A stretch of 64,000 bases of DNA, from NCBI RefSeq assembly GCF_000213175.1, contig NW_009799179.1, positions 4,114,858 to 4,178,857 on the forward strand, given 5' to 3'. Position numbers and translations under genes: made by a program. Shown here in pieces: positions 10,849 to 23,100 of this stretch. The notes beneath the pieces are model-generated. The model saw nothing but the letters and a program-made list of their open reading frames with translations, was not told the DNA's origin and did not search any database. Numbering within the stretch: position 1 is the stretch's first letter; the number at the start of each line of letters is the position of its first letter. Origin of the DNA: Neurospora tetrasperma FGSC 2508 (Eukaryota > Ascomycota > Sordariomycetes > Sordariales > Sordariaceae).

Positions 10849-13800
10849 GGATACGATGTTCGTTCTGGACTGGGTGGGTAAATAGTGGTGTGAAGGCAGA
10901 GCAAGAGAAGCTGTGGGCGCTCTCACTTCATTTCATCTGAAACTACGATGTCGCCAACTACGATGTTGCCATTCCAAATCGCGGCGTTGCGCATCACAGC
11001 TTGTACATAGGTGAGGAATTCTTCAATATCTCCACGAGTCCGGTACACCGAGATAGCCATCGATGGTTAGACGATCAACTCGGGAGTACTTTGCTCGTTG
11101 GTCGGTTTGGCTGAAAGTCCAGCCTCAAGACTCGATTCCATCAAACGTTCATCTCATCTACCAAGTCGCAAGTGTCTGTTGGTTCAATCGTTTCCTACAC
11201 GGGCTCACTCACTGTCACAGTGGGACACACTCGGTCCAACACAACAAACAAGCATTGTCTGGCCCGGACGGGACTACCCGGGGACACAGGGCGAAACGCT
11301 GTCGAACAGCCCTGGACGGCCCGTCTGAGATCCGGGTCAAGTCGACTCGACACATGACTTAGGTATTCTAGGCTGTTTACTGCCTGCCCACAGAATGAAG
11401 ACACACAGAGACGTGGCTTGGAAGGGGAGAGAGGCGAGCCCATCGTGAAGATCGCCAGCCGCCGGAACCGCTGCCCTAGTTTCATGAACATCAGCGGCTG
11501 GCTTGCTTGGCTAGAGAGGACGGATTGTTCCTACACTACACTGCAGAGTGCCATCTGGCCAGCATGCTGCTGATCTGTGGCTCCTGTGGATAGATACACC
11601 GAAAGTTGTCTCGTCGTTGCGATCACAATGCGTTGGTGTTGTCGGTGCTCTGTAGTGTGTTAGCAGGTGGGACGTCCACGAACACTTTACCCACTCGACC
11701 ACCGCCGATGTGGTCCCAGGCTGTGCATGCGCTAGCCAGCAGCATCGCCAGCTGTTCACTTGTTCCTGGCAGCGACACGCAGCAGCAGGGCAAATGTAAG
11801 GTAGGGGACAAGCGGCACGGGACGGGGACTGCAAGGGGCAAAGGAAAATCAGTGCCGTGAACGTGACGTGCGCAAGGCCCGCAGCTACTACTACATACGA
11901 CAGCGTACACTACACGGGCGTATCGCATAGAGCCTCCGAACCAAGAAAACTCGCCGGATGTGCGCCGTCTGGGTGGGAAAAAGTGGCGCGGCACCGGTCG
12001 TCCTCCTGTCATTTCCCCTTTGCCATCTTCCTCCACCGCACATTGCGTATCCCGAGATCCGGTCCTCCGAGGCCGTATTGCGAACATCGTACCCAGCGGC
12101 AGACGTCCAAGAACAGTTGCTTCTGCCGAACTTCCACTCCGTCAAAGGCTTCGACACGTGTAGATCGGAACGGAACCGCTCTCCTCCATCCCGCCGGTAA
12201 GGCTCTGTGGACATGTGCCACCAACCATCACTAGGAAAGGGAAGGGAAGGGAATGGAAGAGGAGGGGACTGGCGTGTTATCCCCAATCTGAGCTAGCGTC
12301 AGGAACGCGTTACAACGTGCTGATCCAGAACCACAAAACCGACGCAAAACCGAGGCGTCAGACGGCAGAAAGGAGAACGCTGCCGTTGCTACGCTATGAA
12401 CACCGTGGCCGCCGGGTCCAATCAGATCTGCCGCCCAATCCCACACACACATCGATCGACCGGTTTCATTTTAACAAAAGCCCGTATGTAAAATGGGTTG
12501 CCTGATGTTGCCAACATCCCACGTTCACGGCGCCATTTGTCAGACAGTAAACACGTTGGCTGGTGGAACAGACTCCTCCGCGACTAGGTAAAGCCGCGAC
12601 GAGACCGACAACACGCGGCGAGGCCGTTTCCCGTTATTCATCGGCCTGCCACTGGCTTGAGTGCTTGGGTAGGCGGTTATCCACATGAGATACCAAGCGC
12701 TTCATGGAGGGCTGAATCTCTTAAACAGCCCAATGGAAATGTCCCATGGTTACCTCATGCGCTTGCTACACTTTTCCCTTCGCAACAATAACCGCAGAGG
12801 GCAACACTGGAAACTTGAATGAAAGAGAGGCTGGGAAAGGGGTCGAGACTTTCGTCGGAAACGCCAACTGATACCCACAGCTTCCATTGATCCACCACTC
12901 AGGTCTTTCGGCTTCTAGCCTGCAGCTCTACTGCAGGTCGCTGCTAGGGTATCGCTGAAGGGATCGAAATCGCTGCTCATCATTTCCCAGCCACCGATTA
13001 TGGAGCTGAACCACGCCTCGTGTTGCAGCAAACCCGAGGTCTTTCTGTGGTCCCCGACTGGCTTCTCTGTCTCTCTGTTTGTTTGGTGGCGATGGTGTTA
13101 GTTATGATGGTGGTGATGATGATGATGATGATGATGGAATGAATGGCTGGTCCGAGTCGTGACGCCAGCCATGCCCTTCCCCATGTCTTCACTCTCCATC
13201 TCTTCCCCTCGCTCCCCTCCTTGACCTGGGGGGCTTCCCAACCGACATGAGTGGCGTGCAGATGCAGCGCTGAGTAGTGGACCAGCCGAGCCACTGTTAT
13301 GGTCCGTTGCCTGTCACGATTGGAAAGGAATGAGAGCACCATTGGCATCCAATCTGCCTACCCATGACAGCCTCTGGGCGACTATTGAAGGCTGGACCTG
13401 TCTATGTACACTACAGGCTTTACACAGCCGTCGCACAATTTCTGGAACAGGTCCTGTCCTGGCGTTTCATCTAGCTGGTCTCAGCAGTCGAGCTCTGCCC
13501 TGTCTGCCTAGCTGACTGCCAGAACCTGATGACAGCTTCAGCGGAGCTGCTGAAAAAGCAAGCGACAACCTCGGGAAAACTGGCGGTATATGACTGCGAG
13601 AACTGGGTACGAGCACGGATCCGTCGTTATTTAGTGTAGATTGCGAGTGGTTGGCACTTGGCGAGAGGTAACAAGTCATGCTCGCCGATCGAATGGGTCG
13701 GCCGCGACGTTTGATCGAATCGAAGGCGATGTGATGCTTGCCTGCTCCGCTCAGGTTCAGCTCATCTCGAGCTCCCATCGTGGTCTCCGGGGAGCTTGAA

Positions 13801-15019
13801 CCTAAGCTCGATTGGGTCTCGGGCCTCGCTGGCCGTAGCTGGCTGATCCCAGAACGAGATTGGCGAGGGGGTTGGGGACTTGCTGGGGACTCGCTGGGGA
13901 ACGGGTACCGGGCGGCCGAGCAAACAGAGACGAATCAGGGGGCAATCATGGCCGATGGCGTGGGGATCAATACGGACCCTTGGCCACGCACTAAGCCCCT
14001 TTTGCTTTCGATAAACAAGCTGTTCCCCACACCATATGTGCGTAAACAGATGAACAGCAGAACCGCCGCGGCGCCGCAAACCCGTCAGAACGGGCAAAAA
14101 AGGATAGGAAAAATGGTGGTTATTCGCACAGCCGGGACCTGGAAATCCCACAATTCCTCCTGTTCATCCCATCTCCAAACCTTTTATCAACCCGTCAGTA
14201 CCTACCACTGCCCGGACATCACCATTTGACCGTCCACTCTTCTGGCCGCTGGGCATTTGTTTCGGCAGCCTACACTGGCTTGATACTGGATCAGTGGGTG
14301 CTGTGGAATGGTTATGGTTCCTTTCAGAGGCTCCCGCTGCTATGAGATCCACGCGATCCGCGTAGCTGAGGCCTGGGGTTGAGTGAGGTTTATCCCCCAG
14401 GGGCAGTTCTACCTAGCTTTGGCAGAAAATGAAGCTCTCTCGCCAGCGAATCTGTCTTGTCACACACCGCTCGCCAGCGATCCCATTGGAGGACCCCCCC
14501 CTCTGGAGTGTTAGACCCCCCATCTCCATTTCCCCAAGAAACTCTCCCGCACTTCAGATGCACATCGCCGTCGTCGACGCCCACGCGGGGCTCAGCGAGC
14601 CTCCGTCTCCCTCCGTATCGCCCTGTTTTGCTTGTGATTCTCCCTACAAGGCCGGGCCAACCACCTCCCACAATCGGTAACGGTGGTCCCGTAATTCCCC
14701 CAGACGCACACTCCGCTCATTATTTGAACCGGCCTTGCTCGTGGTAGCTTTGGCAGTCTTGATCTTCTCCTTACCATCTTCCCCAGTCAGCATCCGGCCA
14801 CTCACAATCAACCACAACAACTTCGGAATCCCCATCCTTTTCTATACCCTCTTCGCAGAGGAATCGACTGAATCCGAGTCCAAGAAGACGGGTCGCACAG
14901 TGACCGCCTTCTTCACCTACGTCAATCGACTTCTTTTCATAGAGAAGCCAGAGTCATTCTTTTCATCAATCTTTCGTATATCGAAAGGTTGATAGGAAAG
15001 ACTGCCTCTTGCGCCGTAG
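10849..15019. other. Long gene-poor region upstream of hex-1
   Basis: About 4.2 kb of moderately GC-rich DNA. Every open frame is short and overlapped on other strands, with no recognisable domain. A gat microsatellite lies at about 13,114-13,137. It is likely to include the hex-1 promoter and 5' leader, since hex-1 is known to be strongly expressed in Neurospora, and possibly non-coding transcripts. That is inference. A possible first exon of the long hex-1 form (ATG at 14,558, donor at 14,677) is discussed under the hex-1 extension. Confidence 0.5.
13114..13137 (+). repeat. gat trinucleotide microsatellite
   Basis: About seven gat units in intergenic DNA. Confidence 0.75.
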
Positions 15020-16840
15020 AAAACCGCCAAACTGGATTTTGAGGCCCGTGTCCCCGTCCCTTTCAGCATCTTCCCGGCTACGTACCGGGAACCTGAAAAG
15101 GGCATTCAGACTCATACGCACGTTCACGAGAAGGTTGAGGTCAAGGTCACCAAGCCGGCTCATGGTGCTCACCATGACCACGGCCATGAGGACCACCATC
15201 ATGCTCCCGTCCCTCCGGCTGTCCATGAGCTTCAGCCTCCCCGTGTAGAGCAGCGCATTGTCGAGGAGGAGATCCACATCACCCGTGAGGAGGAGGTTCA
15301 CAAGGAAGATCACCACAAGGAGCATCACCACCACCATCGCCCTGCCAGCGCCCACTCGCACCGCTCTCACCATTCGCATCACTCTCACAAGCCTCACTCA
15401 CCTCATATCCCTCACCTTCATCTTCACAAGAACGAGGGCCACCACCACCATCACCACCACCACCACCACGACGAGGAGGAGGACCACAAGGAGCACAAGC
15501 ACCACCTCATTGACCACCTCACTGACAAGCTCCCCCACATCCACCGCGCTCACTCGGCCAGGGACGAGGAACACCACCACAAGGACCACAAGCACCACCT
15601 CATTGACAAGGTTCACCGTCCTCACTCCCACCACTCTTCCCACCATGATATCGTCGAGGTGCACAAGACGGAGCATATCCATACCCACAACCATGGTCAC
15701 AACTCCCACGGCTCCCATGGCTCCCACGTTGGTCCGGTGATCGTTCCCGAGCCCAAGCACAACGACCACCACCACGCGCCGCACTATCCTCTGGAGCCTC
15801 AGGAGCACCATTCGCACACTCATGTGCACTCGCACACCAGGTGAGTTGATTGTTTTTTTTTTCTTGCGTTCTTTATTTTTTTTTTTTATCCTAGTGCAAG
15901 ATCCGTTTTTGCGTTCCACATCCCGTTACCGTTCCGTCCTTTCCTTCCAGCCTCCGTTTTGAAACCGGACTCGCTTTTTTCAGGCAGGCCCCAGGTGGGA
16001 TTGCTGGCGTGTGTCTGCTTCCGCGGTGGTAACATTGAGCTGCAAACCAGTCCAGCTGGTAGACCCCTGGTATAAGCGGCTGGGTCTCGCGCGAATGCGT
16101 TGCAAAATGGCTAGCTGGAGCGGTCTAGGGGCTGGCGAGCTCGTAAACCAGCTGCTGAGCTTGCTTTTTTGCTTCACCGCTCATGGTTAGGCGCGGCAGA
16201 CCCCCCTGGCCTCTTAAACATTCCCCTTTTTGTATTAGCTCCATGGTCCACTTACGATCAAGGGACGGAGCGGGAAAATTACTGTACCAAGTCCCCTTTT
16301 CGGGTCCCAGCCCTCTCAAAGCCCTCTCATATCTGCTCGTCTCTACTGTTCTCTACGCCTATATCTAACCAGCAAATCCCTCCAGTGGTCACAACTTTTC
16401 TGAACCATCCTTCGAAAAGCCTCATCATCACCACTCCTCTTCTCATCATCAACAATCCTCCGACAGCGCCAGCGCTATCGACATTGCTGAGCATCAATAC
16501 CGGTCCAAGTTCCAGCCCGCCTACCACAACGAAGGTCACGTAGTCGGTTCCACCGTCGACGTCGCTAGCTACCGTCCCAGCCACAAGGAGTCCACCCACG
16601 TCGACGACACTACTGTCGACTTCCCTGCACTCCCTGCACCCCCTAGATCCACTTCTTACAAGGAGAAGATCGTTGTCGACGAGACTACCGTCGACTTCCC
16701 CACCTACCGTCCGGCTCATAAGAAGGCACCCAGCCTCTACAGCGAGTCCACTGTCGACATCCAAGAAAACGAACTTTCTCTAGTCAAAGTTTCCAACAAC
16801 AACAACACATCTTCCAAAATGGGCTACTACGACGACGACG
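15020..16840 (+). CDS. hex-1: N-terminal extension exons of hex-1 (long isoform; start not placed)
   Basis: Frame 2 is open from 15,020 to 15,840 and reads as a striking His-rich protein (His runs of up to 10, with Lys, Glu and Ser). It ends at a strong donor (gtgagt at 15,841). The acceptor at 16,385 (ccctccag) rejoins it in frame to a second open exon, 16,386-16,840. That exon contains a repeated Val-Asp motif (TVDVASYRP, TTVDFPALP, TTVDFPTYRP, TVDIQENE) and runs in frame through the HEX-1 Met. The intron is 545 bases. Long forms and splice variants of hex-1 are known in filamentous fungi, so this fits a larger HEX-1 isoform. No in-frame ATG exists in the open stretch, so the start must lie upstream. 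An acceptor at 15,066 (ccctttcag) and an ATG exon at 14,558-14,676 are phase-compatible, but that link is weak. Confidence 0.65.
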
Positions 16841-17467
16841 GTAAGCACCCATCATCCATTATCCATCCCCATTCTTCATCCTTCCTTCAGACACTTTGAC
16901 TCGACTGTCTGTCTGTCTTCTGAAAACAATAAGCTGACCATGTCTTCCCCCAACACAGCTCACGGCCACGTTGAGGCTGATGCCGCGCCCCGTGCCACCA
17001 CCGGCACTGGCACCGGCTCTGCTTCCCAGACTGTCACCATCCCCTGCCACCACATCCGCCTCGGCGATATCCTCATCCTCCAGGGCCGCCCTTGCCAGGT
17101 CATCCGCATCTCCACCTCCGCCGCCACTGGCCAGCACCGTTACCTCGGTGTCGACCTCTTCACCAAGCAGCTCCATGAGGAGTCCAGCTTCGTCTCCAAC
17201 CCTGCCCCCAGCGTCGTCGTCCAGACCATGCTCGGCCCCGTCTTCAAGCAGTACCGTGTTCTCGACATGCAGGACGGCTCCATCGTCGCCATGACCGAGA
17301 CTGGCGATGTCAAGCAGAACCTCCCCGTCATTGACCAGAGCTCTCTCTGGAACCGTCTCCAGAAGGCTTTCGAGTCTGGCCGCGGCTCCGTCCGTGTCCT
17401 CGTCGTCTCCGACCACGGTCGCGAGATGGCCGTCGACATGAAGGTCGTCCACGGTTCCCGCCTCTAA
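16819..17467 (+). CDS. hex-1: Woronin body major protein HEX-1
   Basis: Exons 16,819-16,840 and 16,959-17,467 give 176 aa; the intron (118 bases, gtaagc..cacag) has a gctgac branch-like site. I recognise this as Neurospora HEX-1. It self-assembles into the crystalline core of the Woronin body, a peroxisome-derived organelle that plugs septal pores after hyphal wounding. The protein starts MGYYDDDAHGHVEAD. After a flexible Ala/Thr/Gly N-terminus (about 1-30) it has the two-domain fold shared with eIF5A (about 31-170), without the hypusine loop. It ends in SRL, a type 1 peroxisomal targeting signal. Codon use is strongly C-ending, as in highly expressed fungal genes. The HEX-1 ATG lies within an exon that also reads from upstream, so short and long forms would share this part. 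Confidence 0.97.
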
Positions 17468-18550
17468 ATCGGGGGTTCCGTCATCCGTTCAATAATATGA
17501 CTTTCGCCCTTCCTGGAATCGAACACACGACACACGGTTGGGTTAATAAGGGCTGCTTGGATGTTATGATATGGTCTCTCTGATGCTGGGTCTGATTTTT
17601 TGCGCGCGTCTAGAAGATGGGTTGGATAATTTGTACTGGTAGTATGCTCCCTCCCCATCCATGTATATGAAAATTGTAATGGAAGGAGTCGTCAGTAATA
17701 CAACCTTAAAAAAACCCGCTTCGTCTTGTTCCAATTGATTGTGTGTGAACAGCAATTGAATGAAAGTGACTGCATTGTTCTGGTGCCAAAGGTCAGTTCA
17801 CATCTTGTTTACAGCTTGATCTCGCTTGAGGTGTCGAACAAACATGGTGCATCAGACTAGCGACGTCCTCGACTTCTGATTGGTAGAATTCGAAGATCAT
17901 CGTCCTAACCAATCGTGTCTTGTCTCCTTTTTATAAGTCGAACTTGTCGATGTACTAGTCAACAAGAGTCAATACGTGCCAACCAATGAGAGAGCCAATC
18001 CACGTCAACGAATAAGAGAGCCAAAAGTCTTGATGGTGAGTGGTAGCCGGGGATGAAGCTGAGTTGTGTCCGGTCAGCCCGTGTCTCCGGTCATCTCATC
18101 CTGAACCGTCTTGAAGGACAAGACAGACATATCGAAGCAACCACCAGGAAAGAAAATGATTCGCTCCTTTGGATAGTGGGAGAAAGATTGCTGTGCCGCA
18201 CGACTGCAAGCTGAACGCGGGTCATTGATAAGCAGCCCCTCACGGCATGCGACACTACGAGTTGGTTCGAACCACCTTCTCAATGAGGAGAAGCCTTGAC
18301 CTCTTTCTCCAAATACCCCCGCGTTTGAAAGGGTGAGAGTGGCAGAAGTGGTACGGGCCTCGGGCTATCAAGGGACTCAGTCCGTGCCAAACACCGGATG
18401 ACTGTCATACAAATCGGATCCCGTATCTTTTGCATGACTTTCCAGCTCCCTTTCCTGCTCCCGTATTTCCAAGGGTGACAATTTGGAGTTTGAACTCGAT
18501 CAACACACCAAAATAAACAGTATTACTAGAGCTCATCAGCCACAGACATC
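17468..18550. other. 3' flank of hex-1 and promoter of the bleomycin hydrolase gene
   Basis: About 1.1 kb with no supported gene. The first part is the likely hex-1 3' UTR, including T-rich and AATG-rich stretches near 17,600-17,770. The last 120 bases before the hydrolase ATG are A/C-rich, as in a fungal leader. Confidence 0.5.
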
Positions 18551-20146
18551 ATGGGTGCCTCGCAGTCCAAGATGCCCTTTGAAGAGAAAGCCGTTAACAC
18601 CACGGACGATGAATACGTCCATGTTGAGAATGGGCTCATAGGTGAGAAGGGAACGATCACAGGCATTACCAAAAACCGTACGCCAGAAGGTCTCTCCTTC
18701 TCAACAGTCTCAAAATGGGAGGGTACACTTCTGGAAGACCCCAAGAACAGGTAGGATAGTACTTCCAGACGTCATTAACTAAGTAAGATCAAGCTTACCT
18801 ACTGATACCTTGCGCTCGCTAGATTGGCCCTGTCCGCCCTGAGCGCCGCCAACCCCCGTGATGTCCTCCTTTCACGCGCAGTCAAGATCGCGGAGCAGCA
18901 GGTATTCAACATCAAGATCCCGTTCGAAGGGGGTCCCATCACCAACCAGCGGCAAAGCGGGCGCTGCTGGCTCTTCGCGAGCACCAACGTCTTCCGCGTT
19001 GCCCTGATGCAAAAGTACAACCTCGACCAGTTCGAGCTCTCGCAAGCCTACCTTTTCTTCTGGGACAAGCTTGAGAAGAGCAACTGGTTCCTGGAGCAGA
19101 TTATCTCCACGGCCGACCAAGACCTCGACTCACGTCTCGTGCAGCGCTTACTTCACGAGCCCCTCAGCGACGGCGGCCAGTGGGACATGGTCTACAATCT
19201 CGTTGACAAATACGGCCTCGTCCCGCAGACGCTGTACCCGGACTCCTTCAACGCCAGCTCTAGCAGCGTCATCAACAGCATCATCTTCACCAAGCTGCGC
19301 GAATACGCCCTTGTCCTGCGCAAGCTCCTCTCCTCCTCCTCCTCCTCCTCCACCAACCCCGGCACGGCAACCCAACAAACCCTCAGCAACACAAAGGCCA
19401 AAATGATGAAAGAAATCCACGCCATCCTCACCCTCACCCTTGGCCCCCCTCCCTCGGCCACCGGCGAGTTCACCTGGTCCTTTGTCGACCGCTCCGGCAA
19501 GGCGCGCACTGTCCGCTCCACACCCAAAGCCTTTGCTCAGGACATCTACTCGCCCAAGTTTCGTCTTACCTCGTCGACCATCAGCCGCATGGTCTCCCTC
19601 GTGCACGACCCGCGCCACCCACCTCTTACTCTCATGACAGTCGACCGCCTCGGTAACGTCGTCGGCGGGCGCAACATCACGTACATCAACGTGGACATGG
19701 CCACGCTCAAGTCCGCGTGCGTGAGCATGCTCAGGGCCGGGTATCCCGTCTTCTTCGGTAGTGACGTGGGCAAGTTCAGCGATCGCGTAGCGGGGGTGAT
19801 GGATCTAGATCTGATTGATTACGAGCTGGGCTTTAACGTGTCGTTGTTGGGCGCTGATAAGGCGAGTAGACTGCGGACAGGCGAGAGTCTGATGACGCAT
19901 GCGATGGTGTTGACGGCTGTGCACCTGGATGAGGAAACCAACAAGACGGCTAGGTGGCGGGTGCAGAACTCGTGGGGGACGGGGGTGGGCGAGGAGGGGT
20001 GGTTTGTGATGAGTGATGGATGGATGGATGAGTTTGTGTATCAGGCGGTGGTGGATGTGGATTTTCTGAGCAAGGAGGTGAAAGATGTGTTGAAGCAGGA
20101 GCCGGTGGTGTTGCCGTTGTGGGATCCTATGGGGTCTTTGGCTTGA
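18551..20146 (+). CDS. BLH1: Bleomycin hydrolase, C1-family cysteine aminopeptidase
   Basis: Exons 18,551-18,750 and 18,823-20,146 give 507 aa; the 72-base intron joins as KNR-LALSAL. The family (bleomycin hydrolase, yeast Blh1/Gal6) forms cytosolic hexamers that trim peptides and detoxify homocysteine thiolactone. The papain-type catalytic set is present: Cys in QSGRCWLFA (residue about 113), His in LMTHAMVLTAVH (about 435) and Asn in VQNSWG (about 460). The C-terminus ends PLWDPMGSLA, like the yeast C-terminal arm that sits in the active site. A Ser run (19,327-19,352) lies in a variable loop. The start MGASQSK looks like an N-myristoylation signal, unusual for a soluble hexamer. The family is about 450-480 residues, so this copy has a modest N-terminal extension and the loop insert. 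Confidence 0.95.
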
Positions 20147-23100
20147 GTTTAGCCGGGTGCTAACTGGTGATGTGTGTGTGATGTTATGGGAGCTGATGAT
20201 TCTGAAGAATGTCACGCCATGACTGATGGATCTTGAAGCCGGGAGTTTTACTCGGACAGATGAGCAAGGTAGTGATATTGACATTTCGTTTCGTTTCTAC
20301 ATCTCAGCTCTTTTTAACGTTTGTAGGACCGTACTCTTTATTAACACCGAGCAGCCACTCAATCGCTCCTGCCCCCTTTAATCCCATGGCAGGGTATTCG
20401 CTTGGACTATATCAGCCCCAAATTCATAATCTTCCATTAGCCAAGATGGTAGGTGTAGTGGTAGCCATTAAAAGAGAAATTGTGAATAATCCAATTAGGT
20501 ATGTAGCTAGCCTTGCGGGTTCAACTCGGTATATATATATTTAGCCCTCATGTACCTTTCAAGTAAATTTGGAAGCGCAATACCATGTCGTAGGCATACC
20601 ACGTCCACTAGATATCCATGAAGGATATGCAGATGTCGGCGAGGACAGAAGAAGGTAGTACATCAGAGATGAAGAGTACAAATGGTGGGAGCTTGTTTCG
20701 ACGGTTAACCGTCGTGTGAATGGGGCGAATGAGCGGTTGTTCGCTTTTCGTTGCATATTCCAATTGTCTTACTTTCTCTTGCGGCAAATGGGACGACCGA
20801 ATTGGACTAGGCCAGACTGAGGTGGTGTCCTCGAACGGTGGTTGTAGTGTCTTGATTAAGTTCATTTTCTACTTTTCTTCCATCGTGTCTTTCTTCCTCT
20901 CGGTTAATTTTGCCTTTGTCAAACATATGGCGATGAACCTCGCTACTTCCTCACATTCCATCGACCACAACCAAATGCCTATCTATCATTATCTCGAAAT
21001 CCTAAAGTGATCATCGTTACCACGCCGCAGTCGTGCCTCTTGTCAGCCTCATTTCTACCAGGCTACCCATCATCACTGGTGCCAGCTCACTCAGATCAGC
21101 TGTGGCAGATCTTGACAAAGGAACCACGGACGTTGCCGTTGATATATCGCGATGCGATGATTGGGCAAGTAGCTGTCTACGGAAGAGTGAGAAGAGTACG
21201 GCAGGTTGCTTGCAGATTGAATCACGGTGATCTGAATCTAATCTTCGTTCGACTTGCCCTAAACTGCTCGGGCTCTAGCCCTAAGTGGTGACTGAGCGGA
21301 TGCAGAGCCTGTTTTCCCCCTTTTTTTTCCCTTCTTTTTCTTCTTCTTGAACGCTTCTCCAACATTCCATGCAGATGGTTGCCGAAATGAAAGGAAAACC
21401 GATTTCGAGAGTAAAGTTTGACTTCCTTCAGGGGCGTCGGAGGGCCATCTCAGTGAGCCTGTGTCATCCGGTAGTCTTTATGAATGATGAGGTTTAATAA
21501 ATAATCAACATCCCCATCACAAACTTCGGTGTCTCTGATACGTGCGAAGTTTCCGAGCAGTTTACTGCGTATGTGAGCCCACACTTTAGGCAACGACGAC
21601 TACTCATGTAAAGTCTAATATTACAGTCCAGGCTCAAAGTCTTGGACGACTGCCAGGCTCAGCACCCCAAGCGGGTCTCCACAGGCAGATGAGAAGGTGT
21701 CTTGCTCATCCTCGTAAAATGAAAATCAATTCCTGGTCAGGTCAAGTCAATGAGCGGATCTAATAAGAACAAGACTGAATTTTTCTTGCAAATAGCCGGC
21801 TTATTGTAGTGTAGAGAAAGCATCTGCCTCCCTAGGACACCCCGGTACGTCGATGCCTGCGTAAACACACTCAGGGCTTCATACAGTCTGATGACTGTAG
21901 ACAACCGAGTTGCACAGCGCTCGTTGTACATCCAGATCATCATTCGGGGATCGTACAAGATGGTAGGTCGCCAATTTTTCAGTGTAGGATCATGATAGCG
22001 AGTCATGTCTCAGTCTCACGTGGTGTAAGTGTATTTCGGCATGGGCAACTTATCAGCCTTATGTTCAGTCCTTGTCGACATATGAACAACTTCCAAGGCA
22101 TGCCATCACGTATGACTGAGAACAAGGCAATCATCACCAACAGATGACAACACGAGGACGTGAATCTTCGGGAAAGATCCAAAATAAAACCAACATCGAT
22201 ACAAACCGTGAACCAGCTCATCTCCACTCAAACATTGCTTCGATATAAGTCGCGTGTCTGAAGAGCAGAACATCGTCGGAACGGATGCATGTGTTACCCC
22301 ACTCGGGATACTTTGTGGAAAATGTCACGTTGGACTCGGTTGCCGGCTGTTTGAATCGATCCTTCTTTGGTTTCGGGCAAGGGCCAGATCAAGGTTATTG
22401 GGGATCATGGCGTGGTTGGGTTTAAATGGATGGCTGCCCAATGCCTCACGCAAATGACATGACATCCCTTCGAGAAACCTGAATCTCAGATGCCATTTCT
22501 GTACCTCAGTGTCCACTCAACGCGAGCACCGGATGGGAAACAGGAATATCGAGGCCTACCCTGGGTACATCTCATGCTTATACACCCTATAGGAGGGAAA
22601 AGAAAGAAAAAAGAAAAAAAAAAAAGAAAAGGAACTAAAAAAGGTGGTCGTGGAGAGTTTTGAGGGTCACGAGATGATCGGTACCTTGGAACTTGCTCGC
22701 TTGCTCAAGTGCATGCAAGGAATGCCCGGAAGGGGAGGGTAACTGAAGTTGTTGGAGGAAGGAGGTCGTGACGGCTGTGTTGTTCATACAGGCTCAATGT
22801 GACGGAAGGGAGATCGGGGGCGAAAAAGGAGCTTTGGATGTACATATGGAGGTTATGTATGGTGTCTGTGTGAAGAGAAGCTCGTGTACCATGCGGTGCA
22901 CCAAAACCGATGAGAGATGATGTCGCGACCCACCGAAACTCGAGAAACGGCAACGTATAAATGACCCGTTAACACAAGGGAATTCCCTGGATGATGGAGG
23001 GACGAAAAGTGTAGATATGCATCATGGCGAGCAAGCCATCATGGTGCGGCGCCATCACATATCGGTATTGAAGGGGCTCGAAATGACCAATCCAAGTTAT

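Noticed and set aside
14966-15919. Thr/Arg-rich + frame and Val/Met-rich - frame over the His-rich hex-1 exon
   Set aside because: They are frame shadows of cac/cat codon runs. Only the His-rich frame splices consistently into HEX-1.
16859-17452. Long open frame on the - strand over hex-1
   Set aside because: Shadow of the strongly biased C-ending codons of hex-1. The + strand protein is recognised with certainty.
16940-17467. Start at an ATG inside the last hex-1 intron, or reading the gene as eIF5A
   Set aside because: The spliced form MGYYDDD-AHGHVEAD matches HEX-1, ends in SRL and lacks the hypusine loop.
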